DNA of 64,000 bases from Paenibacillaceae bacterium (GCA_015057705.1 SVDU01000002.1:186001-250000), one strand, 5' to 3'. Positions 34,349 to 44,630 are shown, counted from the stretch's first letter. The notes: generated by a model not told the origin, from the letters alone. Made by a program: numbers and translations.

Positions 34349-35335
34349 TTATTGTTCTGTTCCTCCTGTTTCTTCTGTTGATTCCTCATTTTCCTTATTG
34401 TAATCCAGATTTCGCTCAAACTGCTGGTTCAAAGAAATGGAATCCCGAAACATCACATCCTGAGAACCATTGACTGTGATCTGAACCTTGTTAATGGATG
34501 AAACCGCAGCCAGAGAGTTGACGATGGAATAGATGGGGATGTATTCCTTTACCTCCAGAGTGTTATTGAGAAATGAGGAGTCAAAATTGATGTAGCACAC
34601 ATTTTCATTGACCGACACATTGATCAGTTTGGTCTCCTTCGGCAGCGTAGGATTCAATCCCGGTCTGCCAGGACCTGCGATCAGCTGTTCAATTACCAGC
34701 TTTTCCAGGGAAGTATTAATATTATGAACCACTTCTCTTGATTCTTTTACCAGCTTTTCTCCGCTTTCATCGGCAAAATACAAAGATAGTTCTGTCTTTT
34801 CAAATGAGTTGACATTGCTAATATTATCAATAAAATCTGTACTCTGCATTGGTCCCACCGGGTTTCCGGTGCTGTCCATAAGCGGCTGTTCCGCTGTGTA
34901 GATTGCTACGTACGCTATTCCCCTGATCTGAGTCAGGGTTCTGACAAGAGCAGCCCTGCAAAGAATCTCTCTGGTGCTGTTCATCATCGCATAATTATTA
35001 TCAAAATACAGATACAACACTGTATCCTCCAGCTTATACCGCTCAAATCCCACCTTGTCCGGGACGGCTGCCTGCCGGTCTAAATCCTTGGGAACGTTGC
35101 GCAGCTGTTCCATCAGGTTTTTAATTTTCCAGTCTGTTTCCTCTTCTGACTCATCCACAGGCTTTTCAGGCATGGTATATGGCTGAGGCTCCATTTTGGT
35201 CATGGCCGAATTCAAATAGTAGATCTGATAAAGTTCCCCGCTATCCGTGCTTTTTTCAGGTGCTCTTCCTGAGCAGCCGGATAAAAAGCATACCACAGAC
35301 AGCAGGAATATCAATATACCCATTCGTGGCTTCAT
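34349..35335 (-). CDS. Lipoprotein with two GerMN domains
   Basis: The N-terminus is a lipoprotein signal (FLLSVVCFLSGC, lipobox L-S-G-C). Two GerMN modules follow, around 85-190 and 205-310, with the second containing LIAGPGRPGLNPTLPKETKLINVSVNENVCYINFDSSFLN. GerMN proteins occur in spore germination and in sensor-kinase operons. Here it follows a sensor kinase gene by 17 nt, so it is probably the extracytoplasmic partner or effector of that kinase. The last codons carry an AGGAGGA that serves the next gene. Confidence 0.88.
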   Translation of the reverse strand: MKPRMGILIFLLSVVCFLSGCSGRAPEKSTDSGELYQIYYLNSAMTKMEPQPYTMPEKPVDESEEETDWKIKNLMEQLRNVPKDLDRQAAVPDKVGFERYKLEDTVLYLYFDNNYAMMNSTREILCRAALVRTLTQIRGIAYVAIYTAEQPLMDSTGNPVGPMQSTDFIDNISNVNSFEKTELSLYFADESGEKLVKESREVVHNINTSLEKLVIEQLIAGPGRPGLNPTLPKETKLINVSVNENVCYINFDSSFLNNTLEVKEYIPIYSIVNSLAAVSSINKVQITVNGSQDVMFRDSISLNQQFERNLDYNKENEESTEETGGTEQ

Positions 35336-35352
35336 CCCTATCCCTCCTGTTC

Positions 35353-36795
35353 CTAAGAAATGTATGTAAGAGGAATACGTACAGTAAACGTAGTACCCTC
35401 TCCCTCTTTGCTCTGAAGCTTGATCGCTCCCTGATGCATCAGAACAATCTTTTTTGTTATGGATAAACCAAGCCCCGTTCCTCCAGTCTCCCGGGATCTT
35501 GCCTTATCCACCCGGTAAAAGCGGTCAAATACCCGTTCCTGGAACTCTTCTGAAATTCCAATCCCTGAATCCGAAACTTTTACATAAAAGAACTTGTGAT
35601 CTGCATCAAGGGTAACACGCACCCAGCCGCCTTCTACATTGTATTTAATGGCATTTTCAACCAGATTACTCAGTGCCAGAGACAGTTTCATCTCATCTAC
35701 ATCTGCCGTAACTTCACGCATACTTTCAAAGGTCAGTTCGATATTTCGCTTCCCGGCAATGGGACGAAGGCGCTTTAAAATCAGTTCCAGCAGACCATTA
35801 ATTTTAACCTGGGCTACATTTAAGTTAGCGCCTGCTGTCTTATCCATTCGGACCAGAGCAAGGAGATCATCGATAATTTTATTCTCTCGTTCGATCTCTT
35901 CCGAAATATCACTTAAGAACTCCCTATACAGTTCCACCGGGGCATCCTCCATCCCAATGAGGGAATCTGCAAGTACACGAATGGACGTAATGGGGGTTTT
36001 CAGTTCATGTGATACATTGGAAACAAACTCTTCCCTCGATTTGTCTACCGCTTTCAGTTTCTTTAACGTTGTATTAATGGAATCCGAAATCTGCCTGGTC
36101 TCCTTGTAAACACGGGAGATAATATCCTCATCAATGTTTCCTTCTGCCGCACGGTTTAACATCCTTTGCAACTCCCGAAACGGCTTCATTAAAAGCTTAA
36201 CCAGAAGCACTACCACAATAGCCAGAATTGAAATAATTAAAAGCTGTAAAAATGCTCCTTTATCCGATACTGTGACAATGCGGTTTAAAAGATCTTCAGA
36301 GGATGCCGTGATGATCATAACACCGTCAATCTCTTTTTCCTGACTATTGGAATAGATTGGAATTGTGAGTGAAAAATACTTTTTTTCCTGATTGTATTTG
36401 CTGCTGTTTTCACCGTTAAAGCACCGGATCACTTCCTCCGATACATTGGTCTTACCTGCAGAGAGCGAGAAAGTATCGCCGATAATACGAAAGCTCTTAT
36501 TGATAATTACAATTCTTCCGTTAAACATATCCGCTTTCACATTCATCTCATTATCTAACAGGGAATCTTTGGGATCCATTGTTAAATATCCAATCCTGGT
36601 CATCTTATTGCTTAATATCCAGCACTGGTTTTGGATCTCCTGCATTCGTGAATCGATCAGGTTTTGCCGGAATGCTCCCAGCAGAACAGAACTGCCGACA
36701 AAAACCGGAATACTTCCTATAAACAAAAAGACGAGGATCAGAGTGACCTGCAGGCTGATAACGGGCTTTCGGCTGAATAATTTATCCTGAAACAT
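35353..36795 (-). CDS. Membrane sensor histidine kinase
   Basis: The 480-residue kinase has two membrane helices (about 15-37 and 185-205) flanking an extracytoplasmic sensor region. A HAMP domain, HisKA with SHELKTPITSIR (phosphorylated His), and an HATPase domain with NLVENAIKYN, DSGIGI and GTGLGLSI follow. It is complete and WalK/PhoR-like. No response regulator is adjacent: upstream is a degV-type gene, downstream the GerMN lipoprotein, so its partner must be encoded elsewhere or lost. Confidence 0.92.
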   Translation of the reverse strand: MFQDKLFSRKPVISLQVTLILVFLFIGSIPVFVGSSVLLGAFRQNLIDSRMQEIQNQCWILSNKMTRIGYLTMDPKDSLLDNEMNVKADMFNGRIVIINKSFRIIGDTFSLSAGKTNVSEEVIRCFNGENSSKYNQEKKYFSLTIPIYSNSQEKEIDGVMIITASSEDLLNRIVTVSDKGAFLQLLIISILAIVVVLLVKLLMKPFRELQRMLNRAAEGNIDEDIISRVYKETRQISDSINTTLKKLKAVDKSREEFVSNVSHELKTPITSIRVLADSLIGMEDAPVELYREFLSDISEEIERENKIIDDLLALVRMDKTAGANLNVAQVKINGLLELILKRLRPIAGKRNIELTFESMREVTADVDEMKLSLALSNLVENAIKYNVEGGWVRVTLDADHKFFYVKVSDSGIGISEEFQERVFDRFYRVDKARSRETGGTGLGLSITKKIVLMHQGAIKLQSKEGEGTTFTVRIPLTYIS

Positions 36796-36822
36796 GGTCC
36801 CACCTCTTCAATCTCTGACTTA

Positions 36823-37689
36823 TCATAAATTTATTTTTTTGGTACATGCAACTGCCAGTGCACCCGGACCGATATGACAGGATACGCTGAGGGAAAGATG
36901 ATCCACATGGATCTCCCCTGTTTCCGGAAATAGCTCCTGAAGCTCCCGCTTAAATTCCTCAGCAGCTTCCAGACTGTCTGAATGAACAACTGCCATATGA
37001 GTCACCCTGGCGTTTGGATCATTAAAACGTTCATCCATGTCCTTTTTTATGGCTGCAATCATCATGGCTTTCGCCTGCTTCATGGTTCTTGCCTTTGCAA
37101 ATGCATCAAGCTTTTCTCCCTGAATGGTGAGAACCGGTTTAATCCGCAGAAAACTGCCAAGCAGTGCAGCCGCAGGAGTGATTCTCCCCCCTTTTTTCAA
37201 ATATTCCAGAGTATCCAGGGTAATGTAAATGGTGGAGTCCATCTTAGTCTCCTCCAGTTTTTCCTTGATTGCCTGAGGACTTATTCCCTGATCTGCCATC
37301 TCCTTTGCATCAAGGACAGACTGCCTCTGGGTCACAGAGATCCTCTGATTGTTAACAACAAACACCTTACCTTCATAATCTTCCGCCAGCATAATGGCTG
37401 TCTGACAGGAACTGCTTAATCCACTGGACATGGGTATATGCACAATGGCATCGTATTCCTTTAACAGTTCATTCCATAAATCCATTAAATCACCGGGTGA
37501 CGGCTGTGAGGTAGAAATATCAGCGCCGTTTTCCAGCTTTTCATAAAACTCCTGCTGGCTTAAGCTGATATCCTCATAATACATCTCTCCATCCATCATA
37601 AATGGCATGGGAACGACATAAATTCCAGCTTCCTTTCCCTGCTTCTGGGTTATTCCGCTGTTGCTGTCTGTAACGATCGCTACTTTCAT
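36823..37689 (-). CDS. DegV family fatty-acid-binding protein
   Basis: The 288 residues show the two-domain DegV fold: MKVAIVTDSNSGITQKQGKEAGIYVVPMPFMMDGEMYYEDISLSQQEFYEKLENGADISTSQPSPGDLM, VHIPMSSGLSSSCQTA, and TIYITLDTLEYLKKGGRIT. DegV/FakB proteins bind a fatty acid for phosphorylation by FakA. No fakA is in the window. It ends 28 nt before the kinase gene, so the two may be co-transcribed. Confidence 0.93.
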   Translation of the reverse strand: MKVAIVTDSNSGITQKQGKEAGIYVVPMPFMMDGEMYYEDISLSQQEFYEKLENGADISTSQPSPGDLMDLWNELLKEYDAIVHIPMSSGLSSSCQTAIMLAEDYEGKVFVVNNQRISVTQRQSVLDAKEMADQGISPQAIKEKLEETKMDSTIYITLDTLEYLKKGGRITPAAALLGSFLRIKPVLTIQGEKLDAFAKARTMKQAKAMMIAAIKKDMDERFNDPNARVTHMAVVHSDSLEAAEEFKRELQELFPETGEIHVDHLSLSVSCHIGPGALAVACTKKINL

Positions 37690-37713
37690 TCCGGCTCTCC
37701 TTTATTTCTCAAA

Positions 37714-39483
37714 TTAAGTATTCTTCTCTGCTTCACTTACAGAGGTATAAAGCTGGTAGTACATGCCTTTCTTTAAAAGAAGTTCTTCATGACTTCCTTC
37801 CTCCACAATGCTGTTATCGGAAAGAACTAAAATACGGTCTGCATTCTGTATGGTAGTCAGACGGTGTGCGATAGTCACCGTTGTCCTTCCTTTGGAAAGC
37901 CGTTCCAAAGACTGGGAAACCAGCTGCTCGCTTTCATTATCCAGCGCAGAAGTTGCCTCATCTAAAATCAGTACCGGCGGATTTTTAAGGAATACTCTGG
38001 CAATACTGATTCTTTGCTTCTGACCTCCGGAAAGCTTTACACCACGTTCCCCAACGTATGTATTGTATCCATCCTTTAATCCTGTAATAAATTCATGGGC
38101 GCCTGCCATCTTTGCAGCCGAAACCACATCTTCCATGGAAGCTCCAGGGCGTCCGTATTCTATATTTTCCAATACGGTTCCAGAAAATAAGTAAACATCC
38201 TGCTGTACCACACCTACTGTGCTTCTTAAGCTCTTAAGGGTCACTTCCCGGATATCCTGACCATCAATTAAAATTCTTCCCTCAGTGGGATCATAAAACC
38301 GCGGTACCAGGCTGCAGAGAGTGGTTTTTCCCCCTCCCGACGGGCCTACCAAAGCCACCTTTTCACCCGGTCTGATCCTTAAGCTGATATGTGATAAGAC
38401 CGGATTCCTGTCATCTGGATATTCAAAAGAGACATCTTCAAAAGAGATCTCCCCGTCGATCTTAGTCAGAGGTCTTGCCCCCTCTTCATCAAATATATCC
38501 ACATTGGCATCCATCAGTTCCATGAATCGGTCAATTCCTGTCATTCCTCTCTGAAACTGCTCTGCGAATTCAATAATTCTTCGTATGGTCCCCAGCAATG
38601 TGCTGACATAAAGAGTGTATGCCACAAGATCTCCAGGCTCAATGAGACCTTTAATCATAAAAATACCGCCAGCAACGATTACCACTACATACATCAGACC
38701 GTCAAACATCCGAATGGTATTCTGGAAAGCCGCCATGTATTTATAAGTTTTTCGCTTGATCTGTAAGAATTCCTGATTGTCCCGATTGAATTTCTCTATC
38801 TCTATCTTTTCATTGGCAAAAGCTCTTACCACCCTGTTTCCAAGCAGGCTGTCTTCTATTCTGGCATTGAGTTCACCAATATGATTTCTCTGGTGCTTAA
38901 ACGCTTTTCTCACCTGTATGTTAAAATAGGTACAGGATACTGCCATAACCGGAATCAGCAGGAAAATAAGGATGGTTAAGGGGAGATTAATCCCAGACAG
39001 GATAATAAAAGAAATCACTGTCTTTAAAAATGCAATGAAAAATTCTTCCGGACAATGATGGGCAAACTCCGTCACCTCAAATAAATCGCTGGTTATCCGT
39101 GACATAATCTGCCCGATCTTGGTGTTATTAAAATAATTATCCGAAAGCTTCTGGAGATGGCCGAATGCCTCCTCTCTCATATCCGTCTCTATGGCGGCCC
39201 CCATCACGTGACCCGTATAAGCCATATAAAAACTAGCCATACCGTCAATGATCCTCAGACCGAAATAAAGTGCCCCGATGCTTACAATGGTGCGGACAGT
39301 CAGTGCCGATAAATCCCGCAGCCCCTGATTGGTAATATACCGGAGAATCAGGGGCAGCACCATCTCACAAATAGTGGTTAAAGACGCACAGATTAAGTCC
39401 ATAACCATGATTTTTGTATACTTTTTATAATAAGGCACAAAGCGCCTCAGCAATACGCCTGTTTTCATCTCTTTTTGATTCAT
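37714..39483 (-). CDS. ABC transporter, fused permease and ATPase (exporter type)
   Basis: The 589-residue half-transporter has six membrane helices in residues 1-310 and an ATPase domain with Walker A GPSGGGKTT, signature LSGGQKQR, Walker B VLILDEATSALD and the H-loop in TIAHRLTT. This is the MsbA/BmrA-type exporter layout. It stands alone, so it would work as a homodimer; the substrate (drug, lipid or peptide) cannot be read from sequence. Confidence 0.93.
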   Translation of the reverse strand: MNQKEMKTGVLLRRFVPYYKKYTKIMVMDLICASLTTICEMVLPLILRYITNQGLRDLSALTVRTIVSIGALYFGLRIIDGMASFYMAYTGHVMGAAIETDMREEAFGHLQKLSDNYFNNTKIGQIMSRITSDLFEVTEFAHHCPEEFFIAFLKTVISFIILSGINLPLTILIFLLIPVMAVSCTYFNIQVRKAFKHQRNHIGELNARIEDSLLGNRVVRAFANEKIEIEKFNRDNQEFLQIKRKTYKYMAAFQNTIRMFDGLMYVVVIVAGGIFMIKGLIEPGDLVAYTLYVSTLLGTIRRIIEFAEQFQRGMTGIDRFMELMDANVDIFDEEGARPLTKIDGEISFEDVSFEYPDDRNPVLSHISLRIRPGEKVALVGPSGGGKTTLCSLVPRFYDPTEGRILIDGQDIREVTLKSLRSTVGVVQQDVYLFSGTVLENIEYGRPGASMEDVVSAAKMAGAHEFITGLKDGYNTYVGERGVKLSGGQKQRISIARVFLKNPPVLILDEATSALDNESEQLVSQSLERLSKGRTTVTIAHRLTTIQNADRILVLSDNSIVEEGSHEELLLKKGMYYQLYTSVSEAEKNT

Positions 39484-39491
39484 ACGTTCCT

Positions 39492-40739
39492 CTACTCTGT
39501 TATGCGAATACTTTTTATCAGTTCCAAAGCCCAGTCTTTCTCCCCCGGTTTTCTGCTTACAATGTTAATATTCATACGCTGGTCTTTATAAAGTACCTGG
39601 GCAGATACTCCATATCTGGTTTCTCCCGGCTTCTCCTCCGGTTCATAAAATGCAACCCTGACTTTCGCGTTATTCAGTTCAAAATCCAGAATCTCCTCAG
39701 GTTTGCCCTGTTCAAACCACTGGGGTTTAAACTCCGCTTCACGTCCTGCAAAGACCGCTGCGTAAATATAGTAATCATGACCGCCGTAATCTCTGCCGTC
39801 ATAATAATGATCCATTGCGCTGTTATCTTCCTCATCGTATAAAAAATTTCCTGGCAGGGCAAAACTCATATTACCAATCTTACGATAGACCAGATGCTTT
39901 CTGCAACCGATGGATTCTTCAATATCCATAAGATTCACAGACTTCATCTCCATGGGAGTATGGGAATCAAAAACGCAGATATCAAGATAGGTTTTATGGG
40001 GAAATGGAATATCCGGATCCATAATATATGCTTTTTCAAGAAGCTCTATAATTCTTTGATTTACATAAACGTCCTGAGTACTCCGCTGGGATGGCATAAA
40101 ATAACAGGACTGGTTTAAAAGAACCATAGCACTGTTTCTGTAATATCTGGCATCTTTTTGAAGATCATTCCACACAAAAAAATCCTTGGCAAATGCCACA
40201 CTCATACCGGAATGAACCATACCTGCGATCTCTTTAAATGAAAAAGACCGGATGTGGGTAATCAGCTTTCCTTCCTGCCTGGATGGAATATAGTAGATGG
40301 CAGGCCAGCAAAACATATATTCCCCTTTTTCACTCCAGCCGGATACTAAATCCATCAAATCGGAAAACCATTGGTAAAAATACTTTTGTCTCATAGCCAG
40401 AAAATCTCTTTTTATGAAATAACCGGTCCGGTCCTCTACTCTTAGCTTTAGTTTCTTTTCCCGTGCTGCTTCCTCTAAAAATTCTACCACTGCAGCATGA
40501 AACCCGGGACCTGCAATGTTTGTCTGGCTCTCCCCCTGAAGCTTACGCTTATTCCAGTTAAACCAGATATATCCTTCCGGACACAGCTGAACAAGCAGCA
40601 TGCCTTCAATGCGAAAACACTGATAACCCATCTTCTTTGCCAGATCCTTTACCATAAGCTCCGCAGACTGAGTGTTCCAGGCAAATCCGGAAAATATTTT
40701 TTTCTTGGGCTCCAAAGAAAATCTGATTCTTATACTCAT
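39492..40739 (-). CDS. Unrecognised 415-residue protein
   Basis: The protein starts MSIRIRFSLEPKKKIFSGFAWN. It has no signal peptide and no clear membrane helix, and is rich in aromatic residues (YKYFYQWFSDLMDLVSGWSEKGEYMFCWPAIYYIP). The C-terminal 90 residues (YYIYAAVFAGREAEFKPQWFEQGKPEEIL) form a regular alternating pattern suggesting a beta-rich second domain. It ends 8 nt before the ABC transporter start, so co-transcription and a linked role are possible. I do not recognise the family. No frameshift or truncation is apparent. Confidence 0.8.
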   Translation of the reverse strand: MSIRIRFSLEPKKKIFSGFAWNTQSAELMVKDLAKKMGYQCFRIEGMLLVQLCPEGYIWFNWNKRKLQGESQTNIAGPGFHAAVVEFLEEAAREKKLKLRVEDRTGYFIKRDFLAMRQKYFYQWFSDLMDLVSGWSEKGEYMFCWPAIYYIPSRQEGKLITHIRSFSFKEIAGMVHSGMSVAFAKDFFVWNDLQKDARYYRNSAMVLLNQSCYFMPSQRSTQDVYVNQRIIELLEKAYIMDPDIPFPHKTYLDICVFDSHTPMEMKSVNLMDIEESIGCRKHLVYRKIGNMSFALPGNFLYDEEDNSAMDHYYDGRDYGGHDYYIYAAVFAGREAEFKPQWFEQGKPEEILDFELNNAKVRVAFYEPEEKPGETRYGVSAQVLYKDQRMNINIVSRKPGEKDWALELIKSIRITE

Positions 40740-40840
40740 CTGAAATCCTTCCTAACATACCTTTCTATATTCTATCGTATTTTTGTTAGAAATGGAAGCA
40801 CAAAACGAATATGGACAAAGTAATTTTCAAACTTTTATAA

Positions 40841-40881
40841 AAAAGAAGACTGCCCAGTAGGTTTACTGGGAAGCCCTCTTC
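40841..40881 (-). terminator. Terminator after gpmI
   Basis: CCCAGTA/TACTGGG and GAAGA/TCTTC pair in one hairpin (40845-40881), followed on the minus strand by a run of T. Confidence 0.85.
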
Positions 40882-40891
40882 GTTTATTACA

Positions 40892-42430
40892 TTAACGGAC
40901 AATCAGTGATTTTCCTGTCATCTCTTTCGGCTGTTCCATACCCAGCAGCTCAATTAAGGTCGGTGCGATGTCTGCAAGGCAGCCGCCCTCTCTCAGCTTA
41001 CAGGCCGGATCAGCATTTACCAGAATGAAAGGCACCGGATTGGTTGTATGGGCTGTAAACGGTTCTCCCGTCTCATAATCCAGAAGCTGCTCTGCATTAC
41101 CATGATCTGCACAGATAAACATGACTCCGTTCATCTCCTTCACCGCATCTACAGTTCTTCCCACACACGCATCAACCGTTTCAATGGCCTTAATTGCAGC
41201 ATCTTCAATACCGGTATGTCCAACCATGTCCGGATTTGCAAAATTCACTATGATAACATCGTATTTGCCGGAAGTCACAGCCTCTACCAGTTTGTCGCAG
41301 ACAACCGGAGCGCTCATTTCTGGCTGCAAATCATAGGTGGCAACCTTTGGTGACGGTACTAAAATTCTGTCTTCTCCCTTATTGGGCTCTTCCACACCAC
41401 CGTTAAAGAAAAATGTTACGTGTGCATATTTTTCTGTCTCAGCAATTCTGGCCTGAGTCATGTTGTGATCAGCAAGGAATTGCCCAAATGTGTTGACAAT
41501 TGCTTCCTTTTTAAATGCAACCAGCTTATTCTTAATTGTCTCATCGTAATCAGTGAAGCAGACATAGGTGAGATTCAGACGCTTCTCTCTCTCAAATCCT
41601 TTAAACTCATCATCGCAGAAAGCTCTTGTCAGCTCTCTTGCACGGTCCGGACGGAAGTTAAAGAAGATAACCGAATCGCCATCCTCTACCACAGCAACCG
41701 GTGCTCCGTTCTCAGTCACAACAAATGGCTCTACAAATTCGTCATTCTTCTCTGCGTCATAGGAAGCCTGAATACCAGCAGTTGCTGACTGGGCCTGATT
41801 TCCTTCTCCCTTTGTCAGTGCATCATAAGCCCGTTTTACACGGTCCCAGCGGTTATCTCTGTCCATGGCATAATAACGTCCGGAAACAGATGCCACTTTG
41901 CCTACGCCAAGCTCTTTCATCTTTGCTTCCAGCGCTTCCACATAGCTTTTTCCGGAGGCAGGAGGTGTATCACGGCCATCTAAAAAGCAGTGAACATATA
42001 CCTTCTCAAGGCCGTTTTTCTTAGCAAGTTCCAATAATCCATAGATGTGACCGATGTGGCTGTGAACGCCGCCGTCTGAAACCAGTCCCCACATATGAAG
42101 TGCGGAATTATTCTTTTTGCAGTTTTCCACTGCCTGTAAAAATTCGGAAACGGTAAAAAAGTCTCCGTCTGAAATCGCTTTTGTGATTCTTGTCAGCTCC
42201 TGATATACGATACGTCCTGCACCCATATTCAAATGGCCAACCTCAGAGTTACCCATCTGACCGTCCGGCAGACCGACTGCCAGACCGCTGGCATTGCCTT
42301 TTACGTAAGGACACTGGCTCATCAGCTGGTTCATAACGGGAGTTCTCGCTTCACACACAGCATTATGGTCGCAGTTATCATTTAACCCGTAACCATCAAG
42401 GATCATTAATACAACCGGTTTTTTGCTCAT
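40892..42430 (-). CDS. gpmI: 2,3-bisphosphoglycerate-independent phosphoglycerate mutase
   Basis: The enzyme interconverts 3- and 2-phosphoglycerate in glycolysis and needs Mn2+. The 512 residues match the alkaline-phosphatase superfamily form: VVLMILDGYGLND, the phospho-serine loop GQMGNSEVGHLNMGAGRIVYQELTRI, GRYYAMDRDNRWDRV and ICADHGNAEQLLDYETGEPFTAHTTNPVPF. It is the distal gene of the gap-pgk-tpiA-gpmI set, separated from tpiA by a terminator and therefore possibly driven partly by its own promoter. Confidence 0.97.
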   Translation of the reverse strand: MSKKPVVLMILDGYGLNDNCDHNAVCEARTPVMNQLMSQCPYVKGNASGLAVGLPDGQMGNSEVGHLNMGAGRIVYQELTRITKAISDGDFFTVSEFLQAVENCKKNNSALHMWGLVSDGGVHSHIGHIYGLLELAKKNGLEKVYVHCFLDGRDTPPASGKSYVEALEAKMKELGVGKVASVSGRYYAMDRDNRWDRVKRAYDALTKGEGNQAQSATAGIQASYDAEKNDEFVEPFVVTENGAPVAVVEDGDSVIFFNFRPDRARELTRAFCDDEFKGFEREKRLNLTYVCFTDYDETIKNKLVAFKKEAIVNTFGQFLADHNMTQARIAETEKYAHVTFFFNGGVEEPNKGEDRILVPSPKVATYDLQPEMSAPVVCDKLVEAVTSGKYDVIIVNFANPDMVGHTGIEDAAIKAIETVDACVGRTVDAVKEMNGVMFICADHGNAEQLLDYETGEPFTAHTTNPVPFILVNADPACKLREGGCLADIAPTLIELLGMEQPKEMTGKSLIVR

Positions 42431-42562
42431 AACTAGTTCTCCTTTTCCTTCTGTTCATTCTATCGTAATTGTGCTTATTGCAATCATTGTCTTTCAACAC
42501 ATTATTTTACATGATTTCGTAATTTCCTGCAACCTGGGAATGGTGAAAAATTATCAGGAAGC

Positions 42563-42601
42563 AAAAAGCTGCTCCCTGCCCGAAAGCAGACAGGAAGCAG
42601 C
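42563..42601 (-). terminator. Terminator after tpiA
   Basis: A GC-rich hairpin (GCTGCTCCCTGCC against GCAGACAGGAAGCAGC, around 42569-42601) is followed by TTTTTGC on the minus strand. It would stop or attenuate the glycolytic transcript before gpmI. Confidence 0.85.
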
Positions 42602-42608
42602 AGCTGTG

Positions 42609-43361
42609 TTATTTCTTATAATTGACAATATCTCCGAATTCCGGTTTTAAGGATGCTCCTCCTACAAGACCGCCGTCGATATCCGGCTGTGCAAACAGTT
42701 CTGGTGCGCTGCCGGCGGAAACAGAACCGCCATACTGAATCCGGATTGCCTGTGCAGTTGCTTCATCATAGATTTCAGCAATGCAGGAACGGATAGACTG
42801 GCAAACTTCCTGAGCCTGCTCCGTTGTTGCAACCTTACCTGTACCGATTGCCCAGATAGGCTCATAAGCGATGACTGCCTTCGCAGCATTCTCAGCCGGT
42901 ATATTTAAGAATGCAATCTTAATCTGCTGGCGAATCCAGTCAATGGTAATTCCCTGTTCTCTCTGTGTCAGTGATTCACCGCAGCAGATAATAGGAGTCA
43001 TTCCATATTCAAAGGCCTTTAATGCTTTTTTGTTAACGGTTTCATCCGTCTCTGCAAAATACTCTCTTCTCTCGGAATGACCGATTACCACGTATTTTAC
43101 ACCTGCGTCCTTTAACATAGCCGGTGAAATCTCTCCGGTATAAGCGCCCTTGTCTTCATAATACATGTTCTCAGCGCCGATGTTAATGTTAGAACCTTTT
43201 GCTGCCTCCATGGCAGGAATGATGTCAATAGCGGGTACGCAAAATACCACATCTACTTCATCGCTTGCTACTAATGGCTTTAATGTATTAACAAGCTCCA
43301 CCGCTTCGGTTGGAGTCATATTCATCTTCCAGTTACCTGCAATAATTTTTTTTCTGGACAT
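42609..43361 (-). CDS. tpiA: Triosephosphate isomerase
   Basis: TIM-barrel enzyme interconverting dihydroxyacetone phosphate and glyceraldehyde 3-phosphate. The 250 residues include [16 protein letters not shown], the catalytic His in [11 protein letters not shown], the catalytic Glu in [13 protein letters not shown], and the phosphate loop QYGGSVS, ending [10 protein letters not shown]. It lies 19 nt after pgk in a conserved order. Confidence 0.98.
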   Translation of the reverse strand: MSRKKIIAGNWKMNMTPTEAVELVNTLKPLVASDEVDVVFCVPAIDIIPAMEAAKGSNINIGAENMYYEDKGAYTGEISPAMLKDAGVKYVVIGHSERREYFAETDETVNKKALKAFEYGMTPIICCGESLTQREQGITIDWIRQQIKIAFLNIPAENAAKAVIAYEPIWAIGTGKVATTEQAQEVCQSIRSCIAEIYDEATAQAIRIQYGGSVSAGSAPELFAQPDIDGGLVGGASLKPEFGDIVNYKK

Positions 43362-43380
43362 AAAATAACCTTACCTTCCG

Positions 43381-44592
43381 TTATTTATTATCTGCTGCTG
43401 CAACGCCTGGCAGTTCTTTGCCTTCCAGGAACTCTAAGGATGCTCCTCCACCAGTAGAGATGTGGGTCATCTTATCAGCAAAACCAAGTCTCTTTACTGC
43501 ATTTACAGAATCTCCGCCTCCGATAACTGTGGTAGCATCGCTAAGTTCTGCAACTGCACGGCAGATTTCTAAGGTTCCCTCAGCAAAGTTAGAGAATTCA
43601 AATACGCCCATCGGTCCGTTCCAAACAACGGTCTTAGCGCCTTTTAATGCTTCCTTAAACAGTTCAATGGTTTTAGGTCCGATATCAAATCCTGACCAGC
43701 CAGCGTCAATGGATTCTACCACTTTGCGTTCTGTATCATTGGAGAATTCTTTTCCAATTACATTATCGATAGGAAGAAGGAGTTTCACGCCTTTCTCCTC
43801 TGCCTTTTTGATCATCTCTAATGCATAGTCAAGCTTATCTTCCTCGCATAAGGAATTTCCAATCTCATGACCCTGAGCCTTAGCAAAGGTATAAGCCATA
43901 CCGCCGCCGATAATTAAAGTATCAACCTTGTCAAGAAGATTGTTGATTACATTAATCTTATCGGAAACCTTTGCGCCACCCAGGATAGCCACAAAAGGAC
44001 GTACCGGGTTCTCAACTGCCTGTCCCAGGAACTTAATTTCTTTTTCCATTAAGTAGCCAACAACATTATCAGATGTGTATTTGGTAACACCTACGTTAGA
44101 GCAGTGAGCTCTGTGAGCAGTACCAAATGCATCGTTTACAAAGATTCCATCACAAAGAGATGCAAGCTCTTTTGCATATTCTTCTGCGGACTCATCTTTG
44201 CCGTATTTGGTCTCTTCCACTCTGTAACGGGTATTCTCAAGAAGAAGAACTTCTCCATCCTTTAATTCCTCAGCCACTTTCAGTGTCTCAGGACCAGTTA
44301 CCTTAGGATCGTTTACGAATTTTACCTCTACGCCCAGACGCTCGCTTAAAGCCGGAGCAACTGGTGCTAAAGATAACTCTGGAAGGGGCTCGCCCTTTGG
44401 TTTTCCCAGATGGGAGCATAAAATAACTTTAGCGCCCTGATCAAGCAATTTTTTAATAGTAGGGATTGCTCCGTCAATACGGTTAAAGTTCTGAATCACA
44501 CCTTCCTTTAACGGTACGTTAAAATCACATCTTACAAGTACTTTCTTACCCTTTAATCCGGTTAAATCGTCAACTGTTTTTTTATTAAGCAT
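43381..44592 (-). CDS. pgk: Phosphoglycerate kinase
   Basis: Transfers the 1-phosphate of 1,3-bisphosphoglycerate to ADP. The 403-residue monomer has [25 protein letters not shown] and [18 protein letters not shown]. Its C-terminal nucleotide domain carries [17 protein letters not shown] and [16 protein letters not shown] terminator-like hairpin in the gap from gap suggests pgk receives less transcript than gap. Confidence 0.98.
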   Translation of the reverse strand: MLNKKTVDDLTGLKGKKVLVRCDFNVPLKEGVIQNFNRIDGAIPTIKKLLDQGAKVILCSHLGKPKGEPLPELSLAPVAPALSERLGVEVKFVNDPKVTGPETLKVAEELKDGEVLLLENTRYRVEETKYGKDESAEEYAKELASLCDGIFVNDAFGTAHRAHCSNVGVTKYTSDNVVGYLMEKEIKFLGQAVENPVRPFVAILGGAKVSDKINVINNLLDKVDTLIIGGGMAYTFAKAQGHEIGNSLCEEDKLDYALEMIKKAEEKGVKLLLPIDNVIGKEFSNDTERKVVESIDAGWSGFDIGPKTIELFKEALKGAKTVVWNGPMGVFEFSNFAEGTLEICRAVAELSDATTVIGGGDSVNAVKRLGFADKMTHISTGGGASLEFLEGKELPGVAAADNK

Positions 44593-44630
44593 CTTATTGT
44601 GCTCCTTTCAGATTATGTTTTACAACATCA

